The notes: generated from the sequence alone by a model not told the origin. Counted from the stretch's first letter, positions 6,935 through 18,963 are shown. The stretch: DNA of 59,836 nt from Jeotgalibacillus sp. S-D1 (GCF_004358665.1 NZ_SMZR01000009.1:1-59836); one strand, 5' to 3'. Numbers and translations: made by a program.

Positions 6935-7738
6935 TTACAGCCAAAACCTTAAAGAGATTAGTACTGCCGCTAAAATAACTAATGTTAGCAGCGCGAAGGT
7001 ATCACGTGGCTCCCATTTTAAGAGCCGGTATTTTGTCCGTCCCTCTCCCCCGCGATAGCCGCGCACTTCCATTGCGGTTGCAAGGTCTTCAGCCCGTTTA
7101 AATGCATTAACAAAAAGCGGAATCATCAATGGCACAACGGCTTTTAGACGGTCCTTTAGCGGGCCGCTTGACATATCTGACCCTCTTGCCATTTGCGCTT
7201 TCATGACTTTGTCTGTTTCATCCATCAGGGTCGGGATAAACCGCAGTGCAATGGACATCATTAACGCAAGCTCATGTGCAGGGAATCTCACTTTCTTTAA
7301 AGGGTTAAGCAGACTTTCCAGCCCATCTGTTATGGATATGGGTGTCGTTGTTAATGTCAGCAGCGACGTCATAAACACCAGTAATAAAAATCGGGTGGAA
7401 ATAAAAAATGCCTGACGAATCCCTTCTTCGTAGATTGTGATAAAACCGAGATCCACAATTACTTTTCCTTCTCTTGCAAAAAAGATCTGCAGGATAAAAG
7501 TAAGAACAATTAAAATCATGACTGGTTTTAATCCGCTGATCAAAAAGCGTACGGTAATTCCCGATGCCCAAATGGAAAGGAGAGTGAAAGCAGCTGCTAC
7601 GACATAACCCCAAATGCTGTCAGCTAAAAAGATAATGGCGATAAACGCAAAAATAAAGATCAGCTTTGCTCTGGGGTCCATTCGATGGGCGATTGAGTCA
7701 GCGGGGATGTACCGGCCAAAGATCATTTTCTCCATCAT
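6935..7738 (-). CDS. ecfT: energy-coupling factor transporter membrane protein EcfT
   Basis: The 267-residue polytopic membrane protein has an N-terminal hydrophobic bundle and a long cytoplasmic coupling region. The two Arg motifs, ARG in MARGSD and the MEVRGYRGG segment, contact the ATPase subunits in this family. Together with EcfA1 and EcfA2 it energises interchangeable vitamin-binding S components. No S component is encoded here, as expected for a group II ECF module. Its ATG overlaps the ecfA2 stop (ATGA), which suggests translational coupling. Confidence 0.95.
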   Translation of the reverse strand: MMEKMIFGRYIPADSIAHRMDPRAKLIFIFAFIAIIFLADSIWGYVVAAAFTLLSIWASGITVRFLISGLKPVMILIVLTFILQIFFAREGKVIVDLGFITIYEEGIRQAFFISTRFLLLVFMTSLLTLTTTPISITDGLESLLNPLKKVRFPAHELALMMSIALRFIPTLMDETDKVMKAQMARGSDMSSGPLKDRLKAVVPLMIPLFVNAFKRAEDLATAMEVRGYRGGEGRTKYRLLKWEPRDTFALLTLVILAAVLISLRFWL

Positions 7739-8601
7739 AATGACCGACCCCCTGACAGCTCATTCCAAGCATCCACCAGTTCATCAATCGATAAACAAAT
7801 ACCTGGTAAAGTCCTTCCTATTTTCTGCTCGAGCATATGCTGAAAACGCACGACTTCCGGTACGCCCAGATCCCATTCTGCAAGACGGTCTGCATCACTG
7901 AACAGCTCCCTTGGCGGTGCTTCATACACTTTCTTTCCCTTATGCATGACGACCACCTTATCGGCATAAGCTGCGGCATCTTCCATGCTGTGGGTGACCA
8001 GGATCATGGTAAGTCCACGTTCTTTATGCAGGCGGTAAAACATGTCCATCATTTCTTTGCGGCCCCGGGGGTCCAGTCCCGCTGTTGGTTCATCGAGCAC
8101 TAAGACCTCCGGCTCCATTGCCAGCACACCGGCGATGGCAACACGTCTCATTTGTCCACCGGATAAATCGAAAGGCGATTCCTCCATAATGGATTGCGGC
8201 AGCCCCACCTGCTCAAGCCAGTAAACCGCTCTTCTTTTTGCCTCTTCCTCACTTACCCCAAAGTTCATTGGGCCATAGCATATATCCTTCATCACCGTTT
8301 CTTCGAATAATTGCTGCTCCGGAAATTGAAAAACAATCCCGACATGCTGGCGTATTGATTTTAAATCCTTTTCCTTGCGGCCGGCCTTTACTGTCCGGTC
8401 GCCTATTTTTACCGATCCGGAGGTTGGTTTAAGGAGAGCATTTAAATGCAGTAAAAGCGTGGACTTGCCAGATCCTGTGTGCCCAATGATTGCAACGCAT
8501 TGCCCACTTGGTATGGTAAATGACACATTTTCAATGGCCTTTTTCTCAAAAGGTGATCCGGCTGCATAACGATACTCTACTTGTTGAAGTGAGATATCCA
8601 T
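7735..8601 (-). CDS. ecfA2: ECF transporter ATP-binding protein EcfA2
   Basis: The 288-residue ABC ATPase has Walker [10 protein letters not shown] (about 40-48), signature LSGGQMRR and Walker [12 protein letters not shown]. It hydrolyses ATP with EcfA1 to drive vitamin uptake through EcfT. Its start lies inside the 3' end of ecfA1 (25-bp overlap), and its stop overlaps ecfT by 4 bp, so the three genes are tightly coupled. Confidence 0.95.
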   Translation of the reverse strand: MDISLQQVEYRYAAGSPFEKKAIENVSFTIPSGQCVAIIGHTGSGKSTLLLHLNALLKPTSGSVKIGDRTVKAGRKEKDLKSIRQHVGIVFQFPEQQLFEETVMKDICYGPMNFGVSEEEAKRRAVYWLEQVGLPQSIMEESPFDLSGGQMRRVAIAGVLAMEPEVLVLDEPTAGLDPRGRKEMMDMFYRLHKERGLTMILVTHSMEDAAAYADKVVVMHKGKKVYEAPPRELFSDADRLAEWDLGVPEVVRFQHMLEQKIGRTLPGICLSIDELVDAWNELSGGRSL

Positions 8602-9419
8602 AATTCATTCACCAACTCTTCTTCTGTTAATTGCTGCTGGCTCTCACGCAGAATCCCTTTTGCTTTAAATGCGTTGCTCATTTTAAGCGGAAATGGGAGA
8701 TCAAGTCCAAGCCTTACTAATTCATCGCCAAGCTCAAATATTTCTTGCGGTGTACCGCTTTTAAAGATTTCGCCCTGGTTCATTACAATAATCCGGTCTG
8801 CTTTTGCTGCTTCCTCTAAATCATGCGTAATGGAAAGAACGGTCATTGCCTGGTCTTCTTTTAGTTTACGGACAAGAGAGATGACTTCCTGCCGTCCTGT
8901 TGGGTCGAGCATCGATGTAGCTTCATCGAGGATGATAATATCAGGTCTAAGGGCAAGCACACTCGCCATGGCAACCCGCTGCTTCTGGCCGCCCGAGAGA
9001 TGATGTGGCTCTTGATTTAGAAAGTCATCCATTTTCACTTGTTTAAGTGCGCTATGAACACGCTTGACCATCTCTTCGTGAGGAACTCCATGGTTCTCCA
9101 AGCCAAAAGCCACATCATCTTGTACCGTGGTACCGACAAATTGATTATCAGGATTTTGAAATACCATCCCAATATGCTTCCTTGTGTCCCAAACAGTGTC
9201 TTTTTCCAATCGTATGCCGCCGATCGTTATATCCCCCTGATCAGGGAAATAAAGTCCATTCATTAACTTGGCAAGCGTTGATTTGCCAGATCCATTATGA
9301 CCGACAATGGCCACCCATTCCCCTTCTTCAATTGAAAAAGAAACGTTCTTCAGAACTTCTTGATCTGAACCCGGGTAATGAAACGTAATGGAGTCTAATG
9401 AAATAATTTCTTGTGCCAC
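8577..9419 (-). CDS. ecfA1: ECF transporter ATP-binding protein EcfA1
   Basis: The 280-residue ABC ATPase has Walker [10 protein letters not shown], signature LSGGQKQR and a Walker B followed by DEATSMLD, where the paralogue reads DEPTAGLD. This helps separate it from EcfA2. The start is GTG at 9419, preceded by GGAGGGTG. It is the first gene of the ecf-truA operon, about 380 bp after rplQ. Confidence 0.95.
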   Translation of the reverse strand: MAQEIISLDSITFHYPGSDQEVLKNVSFSIEEGEWVAIVGHNGSGKSTLAKLMNGLYFPDQGDITIGGIRLEKDTVWDTRKHIGMVFQNPDNQFVGTTVQDDVAFGLENHGVPHEEMVKRVHSALKQVKMDDFLNQEPHHLSGGQKQRVAMASVLALRPDIIILDEATSMLDPTGRQEVISLVRKLKEDQAMTVLSITHDLEEAAKADRIIVMNQGEIFKSGTPQEIFELGDELVRLGLDLPFPLKMSNAFKAKGILRESQQQLTEEELVNELWISHFNK

Positions 9420-9522
9420 CTATTTCACCCTCCTGCCTCAATCGCAACGGCCCCTTTTATCTGCTTTTTCCGTATGAAAAACTAGAAAATTAAAAGGCTT
9501 GCAGCCACTGCTAGATTCTCTC

Positions 9523-9550
9523 TATATACTTGCTATTCTCAACTCATCAA
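9523..9550 (-). promoter_or_regulatory. candidate sigma-A promoter of ecfA1-ecfA2-ecfT-truA
   Basis: The minus strand reads TTGATG at 9545-9550 and TATATA at 9523-9528 with a 16-bp spacer, about 105 bp before ecfA1. It follows two terminator-like structures, so an independent promoter is expected here. Confidence 0.45.
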
Positions 9551-9571
9551 AAATAAAACATTTTTATACAA

Positions 9572-9677
9572 AAAAAGCGCGCACCTCATTCAAGGAAATG
9601 CGCTCGCTTGATTATCAAAATCTATAACGTTCCTATCCATTGTGACGATGGATGAATGAGGTGCTAAGAGCTAGACG
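9572..9677. repeat. long inverted-repeat element between rplQ and ecfA1
   Basis: GCACCTCATTCA at 9581-9592 is perfectly complementary to TGAATGAGGTGC at 9653-9664 across a 60-bp loop. The loop holds a smaller ATCCAT/ATGGAT hairpin. On the minus strand the outer stem is followed by GCGC and a T7 run, so it could act as a second terminator behind the alpha operon. The flank AAGAGCTAGAC resembles the end of Bacillaceae hairpin repeats. Confidence 0.6.
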
Positions 9678-9696
9678 AGTCAGGCATGCCTGCTCA
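9677..9696. repeat. perfect palindrome CAGGCATGCCTG
   Basis: A 12-bp perfect palindrome at 9681-9692 is extended by GAG/CTC with one mismatch. It lies between the long inverted repeat and the rplQ terminator. Its function is unknown. The rest of the 9420-9743 gap holds only the candidate ecf promoter and its leader. Confidence 0.5.
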
Positions 9697-9743
9697 TCGT
9701 AACACTCTGCTTTTTGCGTGTCGTATTAATCGTTTAGCTTTTT

Positions 9744-9788
9744 AAAGAAAGAGGGCGAGAGCAGTTAGGCTCTAACTGTTCCGCCCTC
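9744..9788 (-). terminator. terminator of the alpha operon after rplQ
   Basis: On the minus strand GAGGGCG pairs with CGCCCTC and an inner ACAGTTAG-type arm pairs with CTAACTG. A TTTCTTTAAAAAG tail follows directly, about 13 bp after the rplQ stop. Confidence 0.85.
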
Positions 9789-9801
9789 TGTGGTGTACGA
9801 A

Positions 9802-10182
9802 TTATACTAATTCGATGATAACCATTGGTGCGCCGTCTCCACGACGAGGACCAACTTTCATGATGCGAGTATATCCGCCTTGACGTTCTGCGTAGCGAGG
9901 TGCTACATCGTTAAATAATTTTTGAAGAGCGTATACTGATGACTCAGCACCTTCTTCATTTGTCGTTATTGCTTTATCACGACGGATGTAAGCAGCAGCT
10001 TGACGACGTGCGTGCAAGTCTCCGCGCTTTCCGAGTGTAATCATTTTTTCTGCTACTGAGCGAAGTTCTTTCGCACGAGTTTCAGTTGTTTCAATTCGCT
10101 CGTTAACGATCAAGTCTGTAGTAAGGTCACGAAGTAGTGCTTTACGTTGAGAGCTTGTACGTCCTAACTTTCTGTAAGCCAT
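9802..10182 (-). CDS. rplQ: 50S ribosomal protein L17
   Basis: The 126-residue L17 starts [18 protein letters not shown] and ends VIIELV, the usual form in Bacillus. L17 lies near the peptide exit tunnel. AAAGGAGGG precedes the ATG. It is the last gene of the alpha operon, 61 bp after rpoA, followed by a strong terminator. Confidence 0.97.
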   Translation of the reverse strand: MAYRKLGRTSSQRKALLRDLTTDLIVNERIETTETRAKELRSVAEKMITLGKRGDLHARRQAAAYIRRDKAITTNEEGAESSVYALQKLFNDVAPRYAERQGGYTRIMKVGPRRGDGAPMVIIELV

Positions 10183-10243
10183 GAAGGGTTCCCTCCTTTG
10201 TTGAAATTGTGTCTAGCTAGTAGTTGTTTTCAAACCCCTTGCA

Positions 10244-11188
10244 TCAGTCTTCTTTACGAAGGCCCAATCCAAGTTCGTCTAATTTCGCCTTAACTTCTTC
10301 TAAGGATTTACGGCCAAGGTTACGCACTTTCATCATATCCTCTTCTGACTTGCTAGCCAGCTCCTGGACTGTGTTGATTCCTGCACGCTTCAGGCAGTTA
10401 TAAGAACGGACAGATAGATCAAGCTCTTCGATCGTCATCTCTAAGACTTTTTCTTTCTGGTCTTCTTCTTTTTCTACCATGATTTCTGCATTCTGTGCTT
10501 CGTTGGTTAATCCTACAAAAATATTAAGGTGTTCAGTCAGAATTTTAGCACCTAGAGCAACTGCTTCTTTGGGGCCAATGCTTCCGTCTGTCCAGACATC
10601 AAGTGAAAGCTTATCGAAGTTCGTCATTTGACCAACACGAGTATTTTCAACTTGATAGTTTACACGTGAAACAGGTGTATAGATCGAATCGATTGGAATC
10701 ACACCAATTGGAAGATCTTCACGTTTGTTTTGTACTGCAGGCGTGTAACCACGACCGCGTGACGCACTTAAACGCATACGAAGATGACCGTTTTTACCGA
10801 TAGTCGCAATGTACAGATCAGGGTTGAGAATCTCAACATCACTGTCATGTGTAATATCAGCAGCTGTGATAACACCATCACCTTGAACATCGATTTCAAG
10901 TGTTTTTTCTTCATCTGAATAGATCTTTAACGCCAGCTTCTTGATATTCAAAATGATTGTTGTTACATCCTCTACGACACCTTCAATAGTTGAAAACTCG
11001 TGAAGTACACTATCAATTTGAATAGAAGTGATCGCAGCACCAGGAAGTGAGGATAATAGGATACGACGCAAGGAGTTACCCAATGTTGTACCATACCCAC
11101 GCTCTAGTGGCTCTACAACGAATTTTCCGTATTTGGCATCATCGTTGATCTCAACCGTCTCAATTTTTGGCTTTTCAATTTCGATCAT
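10244..11188 (-). CDS. rpoA: DNA-directed RNA polymerase subunit alpha
   Basis: The 314-residue alpha subunit has the N-terminal dimerisation domain ([12 protein letters not shown] region) that scaffolds beta and beta', a linker, and a C-terminal helix-hairpin domain from about residue 245 ([14 protein letters not shown]). The C-terminal domain binds UP elements and regulators such as Spx. The ATG follows GGAGGG. A 175-bp gap without a recognised gene or hairpin separates it from rpsK. Confidence 0.97.
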   Translation of the reverse strand: MIEIEKPKIETVEINDDAKYGKFVVEPLERGYGTTLGNSLRRILLSSLPGAAITSIQIDSVLHEFSTIEGVVEDVTTIILNIKKLALKIYSDEEKTLEIDVQGDGVITAADITHDSDVEILNPDLYIATIGKNGHLRMRLSASRGRGYTPAVQNKREDLPIGVIPIDSIYTPVSRVNYQVENTRVGQMTNFDKLSLDVWTDGSIGPKEAVALGAKILTEHLNIFVGLTNEAQNAEIMVEKEEDQKEKVLEMTIEELDLSVRSYNCLKRAGINTVQELASKSEEDMMKVRNLGRKSLEEVKAKLDELGLGLRKED

Positions 11189-11363
11189 TCAAATTTACCC
11201 TCCTTCAAAACGTCGAAATCTCGGAACTTATTGATTCTGTGAATCATTCCGACATTCCCCATGTTTACCTTACCCAATGTGCTTTTACAACTGGATCTTT
11301 CATTTCTGCACGAAGGAATCTATGATCCATTATCGACAAGGATCTAGATTTTATACAGAAAAA

Positions 11364-11771
<408 letters not shown>

Positions 11772-11778
11772 TTACTAA

Positions 11779-12144
11779 TTATTTTTTCTTGTTAGCTACG
11801 GTCTTACGAGGACCTTTACGAGTACGCGCGTTGTTCTTCGTGTGCTGTCCACGGACAGGAAGTCCACGACGGTGACGAAGGCCACGGTACGAACCGATTT
11901 CCATTAGACGTTTGATGTTAAGGGATACTTCACGACGAAGGTCACCTTCAACTTTCAAGCTGTCAATTGTTTCACGGATTTTATTTAGCTCATCTTCAGT
12001 TAAGTCGCGAACGCGAGTTTCTTCAGATACGCCTGAGTCAGCAAGAATTTTAGCTGCTGTTGATTTACCAATACCAAAGATATACGTTAGAGAGATCACA
12101 ACGCGCTTGTCACGCGGAATGTCTACACCAGCAATACGTGCCAT
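11779..12144 (-). CDS. rpsM: 30S ribosomal protein S13
   Basis: The 121-residue S13 begins [16 protein letters not shown] and ends in the basic [17 protein letters not shown] tail that reaches the P-site tRNA. It is a head protein that bridges to the 50S subunit. It follows rpmJ by 23 bp. Confidence 0.97.
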   Translation of the reverse strand: MARIAGVDIPRDKRVVISLTYIFGIGKSTAAKILADSGVSEETRVRDLTEDELNKIRETIDSLKVEGDLRREVSLNIKRLMEIGSYRGLRHRRGLPVRGQHTKNNARTRKGPRKTVANKKK

Positions 12145-12167
12145 TTATTAGAGCACCTCCTTCTTTA

Positions 12168-12296
<129 letters not shown>

Positions 12297-12319
12297 TTAG
12301 TAGGTCGGAGTGCAAAAGA

Positions 12320-12538
12320 TTATTTGTAACGGTAAGTGATACGGCCACGCGTCAAGTCATATGGAGATAATTCCACTGTTACTCGATCGCCTGGTAAGAT
12401 TCGAATGAAATGCATGCGAATTTTACCTGATACATGTGCAAGCACATTATGACCATTCTCTAATTCTACCTTAAACATTGCATTAGGCAAAGTCTCAACT
12501 ACGGTTCCTTCAATTTCGATAACATCGTCTTTCGCCAT
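12320..12538 (-). CDS. infA: translation initiation factor IF-1
   Basis: The 72-residue OB-fold protein is nearly invariant in the family ([13 protein letters not shown] to GRITYRYK). IF-1 binds the 30S A site during initiation. AAGGGAG lies just upstream of the ATG. It is followed by rpmJ after 38 bp. Confidence 0.97.
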   Translation of the reverse strand: MAKDDVIEIEGTVVETLPNAMFKVELENGHNVLAHVSGKIRMHFIRILPGDRVTVELSPYDLTRGRITYRYK

Positions 12539-12559
12539 TGAACAAATCTCCCTTCTTTA

Positions 12560-12853
12560 TCAAACTTCCAGGATCTCATGGACAAATGTTCTCACTGCAT
12601 AACGCAGCTTGCCATTGGTCACACGCCCAGTTTCGGATATACTATTTTGAACTTCCGGGGATACATAATCGCATGAAGTCAAATGTTGAATGTTTTTCTT
12701 TTTCGGCCGGTCAAACTTCCGGCGTTCACCGTCCGCAATCAAAACAAACTTCTCATCCAACCGATGAATGACAACCGCGTATACACCAGTATCACGGCCC
12801 TTGTTCACATGCACAATCTGCCCTATCCCGGGGGGCGAATCGTATTTAAACAA
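12560..12853 (-). CDS. KOW-domain RNA-binding protein (YbzG-like)
   Basis: The small 97-residue protein lies between map and infA, where Bacillus species carry an L14e/L6e/L27e-like KOW protein. The KOW-type segment is IGQIVHVNKGRDTGVYAVV near residues 10-28, followed by RRKFDRPKKKNIQHL. Such proteins are thought to bind ribosomal RNA, but no specific role is established here. The start is TTG with AGGTGAT a few bases upstream. The gene sits 16 bp after map. Confidence 0.85.
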   Translation of the reverse strand: MFKYDSPPGIGQIVHVNKGRDTGVYAVVIHRLDEKFVLIADGERRKFDRPKKKNIQHLTSCDYVSPEVQNSISETGRVTNGKLRYAVRTFVHEILEV

Positions 12854-12869
12854 TAAGGATCACCTTCAT

Positions 12870-13615
12870 TTAGGCTTTTGTCAGGATTTCATAACCGCTC
12901 TCAGTGATGGCAATTGTATGTTCAAAATGAGCACACATCTTACCATCAACAGTTACTACTGTCCAGTTATCAGAAAGAGTTTTAACATAACGACTTCCTG
13001 CATTCACCATCGGTTCAATGGCTAGTACCATGCCGGGCTTTAGGCGTGGCCCCTTGTTGGGTGGACCATAATGAGGAATTTGTGGTGCCTCATGCAAGTC
13101 TTGCCCAACTCCGTGCCCTACATACTCACGTACAATTGACAACCCATTGTCCTCAACATACGTTTGTATAGCATGAGAAATGTTCGAAAGACGAACATCC
13201 GGTTTCGCTTCCTTCAGACCAAGGAAGAGGGATTCTTCCGTGACGTCCAGCAGCTTCTGTGCGCCGGCAGTTATACTGCCAACCGGATAGGTCCAAGCTG
13301 AATCTCCATGGTAGCCTTTAAATTTAGCACCGATATCGATGCTGATGATGTCTCCATCTTTTAAAGTCCGGTCACCCGGTATTCCATGGACTAACTCTTC
13401 ATTAACCGAAGCGCAGATGCTTCCGCGAAAACCATTGTATCCTTTAAAGGACGGAACAGCGTCATGCTGCCGGATAAACCGATCAGCAATCTCATCCAGT
13501 TCCTTCGTCGTGATTCCAGGCGCAATATGCTTTTGCATCTCCTGATGGGTTAACGCAACAATCTTGCCTGCTTCGCGCATGATCTCGATCTCACGAGGAG
13601 TCTTGCAAATGATCA

Positions 13616-13616
<1 letters not shown>
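12870..13616 (-). CDS. map: methionine aminopeptidase, type I
   Basis: The 248-residue protein removes N-terminal methionine from nascent chains. The five metal ligands of the pita-bread fold are recognisable: Asp in ISIDIGA, Asp in YHGDSAW, His in GHGVGQ, Glu in LAIEPM and Glu in FEHT. Its ATG overlaps the adk stop by one base (TAATG), which implies translational coupling. Confidence 0.96.
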
Positions 13617-14278
<662 letters not shown>

Positions 14279-14328
14279 TCAGTCTTGATGGGCTCCGGGG
14301 TAGCCGTAGGGCCCCCAAAACCATGTGA

Positions 14329-15630
14329 TTATCTCATAAATCCTTTATAGTTACGTTTCACTAATTGTGCTTCCAACTGCTTCATTGTTTCCAGTGCGAC
14401 CCCTACAATGATCAAAAGGCTTGTTCCGCCAATTTGAACTGACTGAGGAAGTCCTGCCAGGTTAATAAAGAAAATCGGTAGAATTGAAACAATTGCTAAG
14501 AAAATTGCTCCAACAAACGTTAAACGGTAAAGCACAGTTGTCAGGTAATCCTGAGTAGCTTTTCCTGGGCGAATACCCGGGATATAACCACCTTGTTTTT
14601 TAAGATTCTCAGCCATGTTTTCCGGATTGACTTGAATGAAGGCATAAAAATATGCAAATGCAATAATTAATGCCACATAAATCGTCATACCGATCGGCTG
14701 TGTATAGTCAAATACATTTTGAATCGTTGTTGTAACATTATTTGAACCAAAGAATGTTACTAATGTTTGCGGCGTTATCATAAAGGAAATCGCAAAGATA
14801 ACCGGGATAACACCAGCAGCATTAACTTTCAAAGGCAGATGAGTCGATTGACCACCCGTTGCCGGAGCATTTTTTCCTCCAACACGTTTTGCATACTGAA
14901 CTGGAATTTTCCGCAGCGCCTGCTGAACGAAGATTACTCCAACCGTAATTGCAATGACCGCCAGTAAAAGCAATACCAGGATAATGATATTCAAGAATAG
15001 CTGTTCACCAGCACCTTGAATTTGCTGAGCATAAATTTGATTAATCGCGTTAGGAATAGCTGCCACGATACCTGCAAAGATGATGATGGAAATACCATTT
15101 CCAACTCCTTTTGCCGTGATTTGCTCTCCTAACCACATTAAAAAGGCTGTACCCGCAGTCAGCACAATCGCGATCAATAGATACGTCCCTACAGAAGTAT
15201 CCTGAATCAGTGATCCTCCGTACATACGGTTAAACCCATAAGACATTCCAATCGCCTGGATAAAACCAAGTACGATTGTGAAATATCTTGTGAACTGAGC
15301 CAGCTTACGACGGCCCACATCTCCCTGTTTTGCCCACTCTGTAAATTTCGGTACAACGTCCATTTGCAGGAGCTGAACAATAATGGATGCCGTGATGTAC
15401 GGCATAATTCCCATTGCCAGTATAGAGAAGTTAATTAAGGCACCGCCGCCAAATGTATTCATGAAGCCAATCAGACCAGACATTTCATCTTGAGCCTTCA
15501 GCACTTCAGCGTCAACACCTGGAACGGGAATAAATGTTCCAATACGGAATACTACCAACATTAAAAGGGTGAAAATAATTTTATTTCTTATATCACCCAC
15601 GCGCATAAAATTGGAGATTGTCCGAAACAT
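14329..15630 (-). CDS. secY: preprotein translocase subunit SecY
   Basis: The 433-residue protein forms the protein-conducting channel with SecE and SecG. Ten transmembrane helices are visible, from TLLMLVVFRIGTFIPVPG to the C-terminal LLIIVGVALETMKQ. The ATG overlaps the rplO stop by one base. The 62-bp gap to adk holds no obvious terminator. Confidence 0.97.
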   Translation of the reverse strand: MFRTISNFMRVGDIRNKIIFTLLMLVVFRIGTFIPVPGVDAEVLKAQDEMSGLIGFMNTFGGGALINFSILAMGIMPYITASIIVQLLQMDVVPKFTEWAKQGDVGRRKLAQFTRYFTIVLGFIQAIGMSYGFNRMYGGSLIQDTSVGTYLLIAIVLTAGTAFLMWLGEQITAKGVGNGISIIIFAGIVAAIPNAINQIYAQQIQGAGEQLFLNIIILVLLLLAVIAITVGVIFVQQALRKIPVQYAKRVGGKNAPATGGQSTHLPLKVNAAGVIPVIFAISFMITPQTLVTFFGSNNVTTTIQNVFDYTQPIGMTIYVALIIAFAYFYAFIQVNPENMAENLKKQGGYIPGIRPGKATQDYLTTVLYRLTFVGAIFLAIVSILPIFFINLAGLPQSVQIGGTSLLIIVGVALETMKQLEAQLVKRNYKGFMR

Positions 15631-16070
15631 TAAACCACCTCGGTTGTTCCGCCAGCAGCTTCGATCGCATCTTTAGCAGTGGAAGAGAATTTGTGAGCTT
15701 TAACAGTTAGTTTTTTCTCGATCTTCCCTTTTGCAAGAATCTTGATACCCGCTTTTTCATTACTTACAACACCTGACTCGATAAGAAGTTCTGGTGTTAC
15801 TTCTGTACCTTCTTCGAAACGGTTCAAAGCATCAAGGTTCACGATTGCAAATTCCTTACGGTGGATGTTTGTGAATCCGCGTTTAGGAAGACGACGTGCA
15901 AGTGGATTTTGACCACCCTCGAAGCCAGGACGTACTCCGCCGCCTGAGCGAGCGTTTTGACCTTTATGACCTTTACCAGAAGTTTTACCGTTACCAGAAC
16001 CGATACCGCGACCTACACGGTTGCGTTCTTTACGAGATCCTTCTGCAGGTTTTAACTCATGAAGTTTCAT
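15630..16070 (-). CDS. rplO: 50S ribosomal protein L15
   Basis: The 146-residue L15 starts [17 protein letters not shown] and has the glycine- and arginine-rich N-terminal extension [18 protein letters not shown] that penetrates 23S rRNA. It is coupled to secY through a one-base overlap and follows rpmD by 30 bp. Confidence 0.97.
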   Translation of the reverse strand: MKLHELKPAEGSRKERNRVGRGIGSGNGKTSGKGHKGQNARSGGGVRPGFEGGQNPLARRLPKRGFTNIHRKEFAIVNLDALNRFEEGTEVTPELLIESGVVSNEKAGIKILAKGKIEKKLTVKAHKFSSTAKDAIEAAGGTTEVV

Positions 16071-16100
16071 AGTGGCACCTCCTTGTTGATAGACATTATA

Positions 16101-16283
16101 TTAAAGTTCTTTGACTGATACCAAATGAGAAACTTTGTTAATCATACCACGGATCGCAGCATTATCTTGTTGCTCAACCGTTTGGTTTGTTTTGCGCAAA
16201 CCTAGTGCTTCAACTGTTTTGCGTTGATCTTTGTTACGGCCGATCAAGCTACGAGTGAGGGTAATTGCTAGTTTATTCGCCAT
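16101..16283 (-). CDS. rpmD: 50S ribosomal protein L30
   Basis: The 60-residue L30 ([16 protein letters not shown] to LVSVKEL) is complete. The ATG at 16283 is preferred over the preceding TTG because AAGGAGGG then has 7-8 nt spacing. It lies between rpsE and rplO. Confidence 0.96.
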   Translation of the reverse strand: MANKLAITLTRSLIGRNKDQRKTVEALGLRKTNQTVEQQDNAAIRGMINKVSHLVSVKEL

Positions 16284-16296
16284 CAAATTTCCCTCC

Positions 16297-16797
16297 TTAT
16301 CCTAACAGTTCTTCCACTGTTTTGCCACGAAGCTTCGCGACATCTTCAGCACGCTTAAGTTGCAAAAGACCGTTAATAGTGGCACGAACCATGTTGATTG
16401 GTGTATTAGATCCTAGAGATTTTGACAGAATGTCAGCGACACCTGCAAGCTCAAGTACCGCACGAACCGGTCCACCAGCGATGATTCCTGTACCAGGAGA
16501 TGCTGGTTTGATCAGGATAGAACCTGCTCCGAAGCGACCAGTTACCAGGTGAGGAGTAGTGCCTCCTACCATTGGTACTTCAACAAGATTTTTCTTTGCG
16601 TCTTCGATTGCTTTACGGATTGCGTCAGGAACCTCTTGGGCTTTACCTGTACCGAATCCTACGTGTCCGTTCTTATCGCCAACTACTACAAGAGCAGTAA
16701 AGCGGAAGCGGCGTCCACCTTTAACAACCTTAGCGACACGGTTAATCGTAACTACGCGTTCTTCAAGTTCGAGTTTGTTTGGATCAATGCGACGCAT
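16297..16797 (-). CDS. rpsE: 30S ribosomal protein S5
   Basis: The 166-residue S5 has the N-terminal double-stranded RNA-binding domain ([18 protein letters not shown]) and the C-terminal domain. The segment associated with spectinomycin sensitivity, [10 protein letters not shown], appears wild type. It acts in translational accuracy. It is followed by rpmD after 13 bp. Confidence 0.97.
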   Translation of the reverse strand: MRRIDPNKLELEERVVTINRVAKVVKGGRRFRFTALVVVGDKNGHVGFGTGKAQEVPDAIRKAIEDAKKNLVEVPMVGGTTPHLVTGRFGAGSILIKPASPGTGIIAGGPVRAVLELAGVADILSKSLGSNTPINMVRATINGLLQLKRAEDVAKLRGKTVEELLG

Positions 16798-16820
16798 CTG
16801 GATTGTCCCTCCTTTTTCTA

Positions 16821-17183
16821 TTAAAATTCAAGTCCATTTTCGCGTGCAGCTTCTGCTAGAGCTTTCACACGGCCGTGGTATAGATATCCTCCACGATCAA
16901 ATACGACTGATTTCATACCTTTGTCTACTGCACGTTTAGCGATTAATTCGCCAACCTTAGCTGCAGCGTCAGCGTTACCGCCTGAGTTGATGTCAAGCTC
17001 CTTGTCAGATGAAGATGCACTAGCTAGAGTAGCGCCATTCACATCATCGATTAGTTGAGCATAGATGTGCTTGCTAGAACGGAAGATGTTTAAACGCGGA
17101 CGTGATTCAGTTCCAGTAATTCTAGAACGTACACGTGCATGACGTTTTTTACGAACCGCATTCTTGTCAGCTTTTGTAATCAA
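16821..17183 (-). CDS. rplR: 50S ribosomal protein L18
   Basis: The 120-residue L18 binds 5S rRNA together with L5. The basic N-terminus ([19 protein letters not shown]) and the [20 protein letters not shown] segment are typical. The start is TTG at 17183 with GGAG 9 nt upstream. Confidence 0.96.
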   Translation of the reverse strand: MITKADKNAVRKKRHARVRSRITGTESRPRLNIFRSSKHIYAQLIDDVNGATLASASSSDKELDINSGGNADAAAKVGELIAKRAVDKGMKSVVFDRGGYLYHGRVKALAEAARENGLEF

Positions 17184-17216
17184 TCAAGGTCACTCCTTTC
17201 ATGCGCCTAAGCGGCA

Positions 17217-17753
17217 TTATTTACCTGTTTTACCTTCTTTACGACGAACTTGTTCGCCTTCATAACGAATCCCTTTGCCTTTATAAGGCTCTGGAGGACG
17301 TACAGCACGGATGTTAGCAGCAAGTGCACCTACGCGCTCTTTGCTCGCACCCTTGATGATGATTTTTGTATTTGAAGGAACTTCAACTTCGATTCCGTCT
17401 TCTGGAGTCATCTCAACTGGGTGAGAGTATCCAACGTTAAGGATAAGTTTGTTTCCTTGTTTTTGAGCACGATAACCGACCCCAACTAACTCAAGGCCGC
17501 GTTCGAATCCAGTCGATACACCTTGAATCATGTTGTTCAAAATCGCACGAGTTGTACCGTGGATTGTACGGTGTTCTTTAGAATCAGAAGGACGAACTAC
17601 AGTAAGTGTTGTGCCTTCTTGTTCGAACTTCATTTCAGAATTGAAAGTGAAATTTAATTCACCTTTAGGTCCTTTAGTTGTAACGGTTGAACCGTTAATA
17701 GTAAGCGTTACATCAGAAGGTACCTCAATTGGTTTTTTACCTACGCGAGACAT
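17217..17753 (-). CDS. rplF: 50S ribosomal protein L6
   Basis: The 178-residue L6 is complete, from [15 protein letters not shown] to the C-terminal [21 protein letters not shown]. It has the two duplicated L6 folds and lies near the sarcin-ricin loop. It is followed by rplR after 33 bp. Confidence 0.97.
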   Translation of the reverse strand: MSRVGKKPIEVPSDVTLTINGSTVTTKGPKGELNFTFNSEMKFEQEGTTLTVVRPSDSKEHRTIHGTTRAILNNMIQGVSTGFERGLELVGVGYRAQKQGNKLILNVGYSHPVEMTPEDGIEVEVPSNTKIIIKGASKERVGALAANIRAVRPPEPYKGKGIRYEGEQVRRKEGKTGK

Positions 17754-17784
17754 TCTGTTGCACCTCCATTCCTATTCAAAAATA

Positions 17785-18183
17785 TTACCAAACGTATGCT
17801 AGAACTTCTCCGCCAACTTGTTTAGAGCGAGCTTCTTTGTCTGTAAACACACCGTTGGAAGTTGACACAAGTGCGATTCCTAAGCCATTCAATACACGTG
17901 GAACTTCGTCAGCTTTCGCATAAACACGAAGACCTGGTTTAGAGATACGCTTAAGGCCAGTGATAACACGTTCGTTGTTCGTACCGTATTTTAAGAAGAT
18001 ACGAATAATCCCTTGCTTGCTGTCCTCGATATACTCAACGTCACGGATAAAACCTTCACGTTTAAGAATTTCTGCAATTTCCTTTTTAATGTTGGAAGCA
18101 GGAACCTCAAGCTTCTCGTGACGAACTTGATTCGCATTACGAATGCGAGTCAACAAATCTGCGATTGGATCTGTCATTGTCAT
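17785..18183 (-). CDS. rpsH: 30S ribosomal protein S8
   Basis: The 132-residue S8 starts [18 protein letters not shown] and ends [10 protein letters not shown]8 binds helix 21 of 16S rRNA and nucleates the central domain. An internal ATG two codons downstream is a possible alternative start. Confidence 0.97.
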   Translation of the reverse strand: MTMTDPIADLLTRIRNANQVRHEKLEVPASNIKKEIAEILKREGFIRDVEYIEDSKQGIIRIFLKYGTNNERVITGLKRISKPGLRVYAKADEVPRVLNGLGIALVSTSNGVFTDKEARSKQVGGEVLAYVW

Positions 18184-18213
18184 ATTATTTTACCTCCTTC
18201 CCAAAATCGGGTA

Positions 18214-18414
<201 letters not shown>

Positions 18415-18423
18415 TTATAGAGA

Positions 18424-18963
18424 TTACTTTTGGAATGGCATTCCGAATTGTGTAAGCAACTCACGAGATTCTTCATCAGAATTCGCTGTTGTCACAATTA
18501 CGATGTCCATGCCACGAATCTTGGATACTTTATCATAATCGATCTCTGGGAAGATTAGCTGCTCTTTAACACCAAGAGTGTAGTTTCCGCGACCATCGAA
18601 TGACTTCTTAGAAATACCACGGAAGTCACGTACACGTGGAAGAGATACAGAGATAAGCTTGTCTAGGAATTCGTACATACGCTCGCCGCGAAGTGTTACT
18701 TTCGCTCCGATTGGCATGCCTTCACGTAGACGGAAGCCTGCGATTGATTTCTTAGCTTTTGTCACTAGTGGTTTTTGACCAGTGATTGTAGCTAGTTCCT
18801 CAACAGCTGTATCTAGAGATTTAGTGTTTTGAACTGCGTCGCCAACACCCATATTGATTACAATTTTATCGATTTTTGGTACCTGCATCACTGAAGTGTA
18901 GTCAAATTTGCTAACTAGAGCAGGTGTAATTTCGTTATTGAACTTTTCTTTTAGGCGGTTCAT
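18424..18963 (-). CDS. rplE: 50S ribosomal protein L5
   Basis: The 179-residue L5 ([16 protein letters not shown] to [11 protein letters not shown]) binds 5S rRNA and contacts S13 across the subunit bridge. The length is standard, and it is followed by rpsN after 24 bp. Confidence 0.97.
   Translation of the reverse strand: MNRLKEKFNNEITPALVSKFDYTSVMQVPKIDKIVINMGVGDAVQNTKSLDTAVEELATITGQKPLVTKAKKSIAGFRLREGMPIGAKVTLRGERMYEFLDKLISVSLPRVRDFRGISKKSFDGRGNYTLGVKEQLIFPEIDYDKVSKIRGMDIVIVTTANSDEESRELLTQFGMPFQK

Noticed and set aside
9420-9801. A riboswitch for the ECF vitamin transporter
   Set aside because: Hairpins are present but I could not match conserved sequence of any vitamin or cobalamin riboswitch; the structures look like terminators or repeats.
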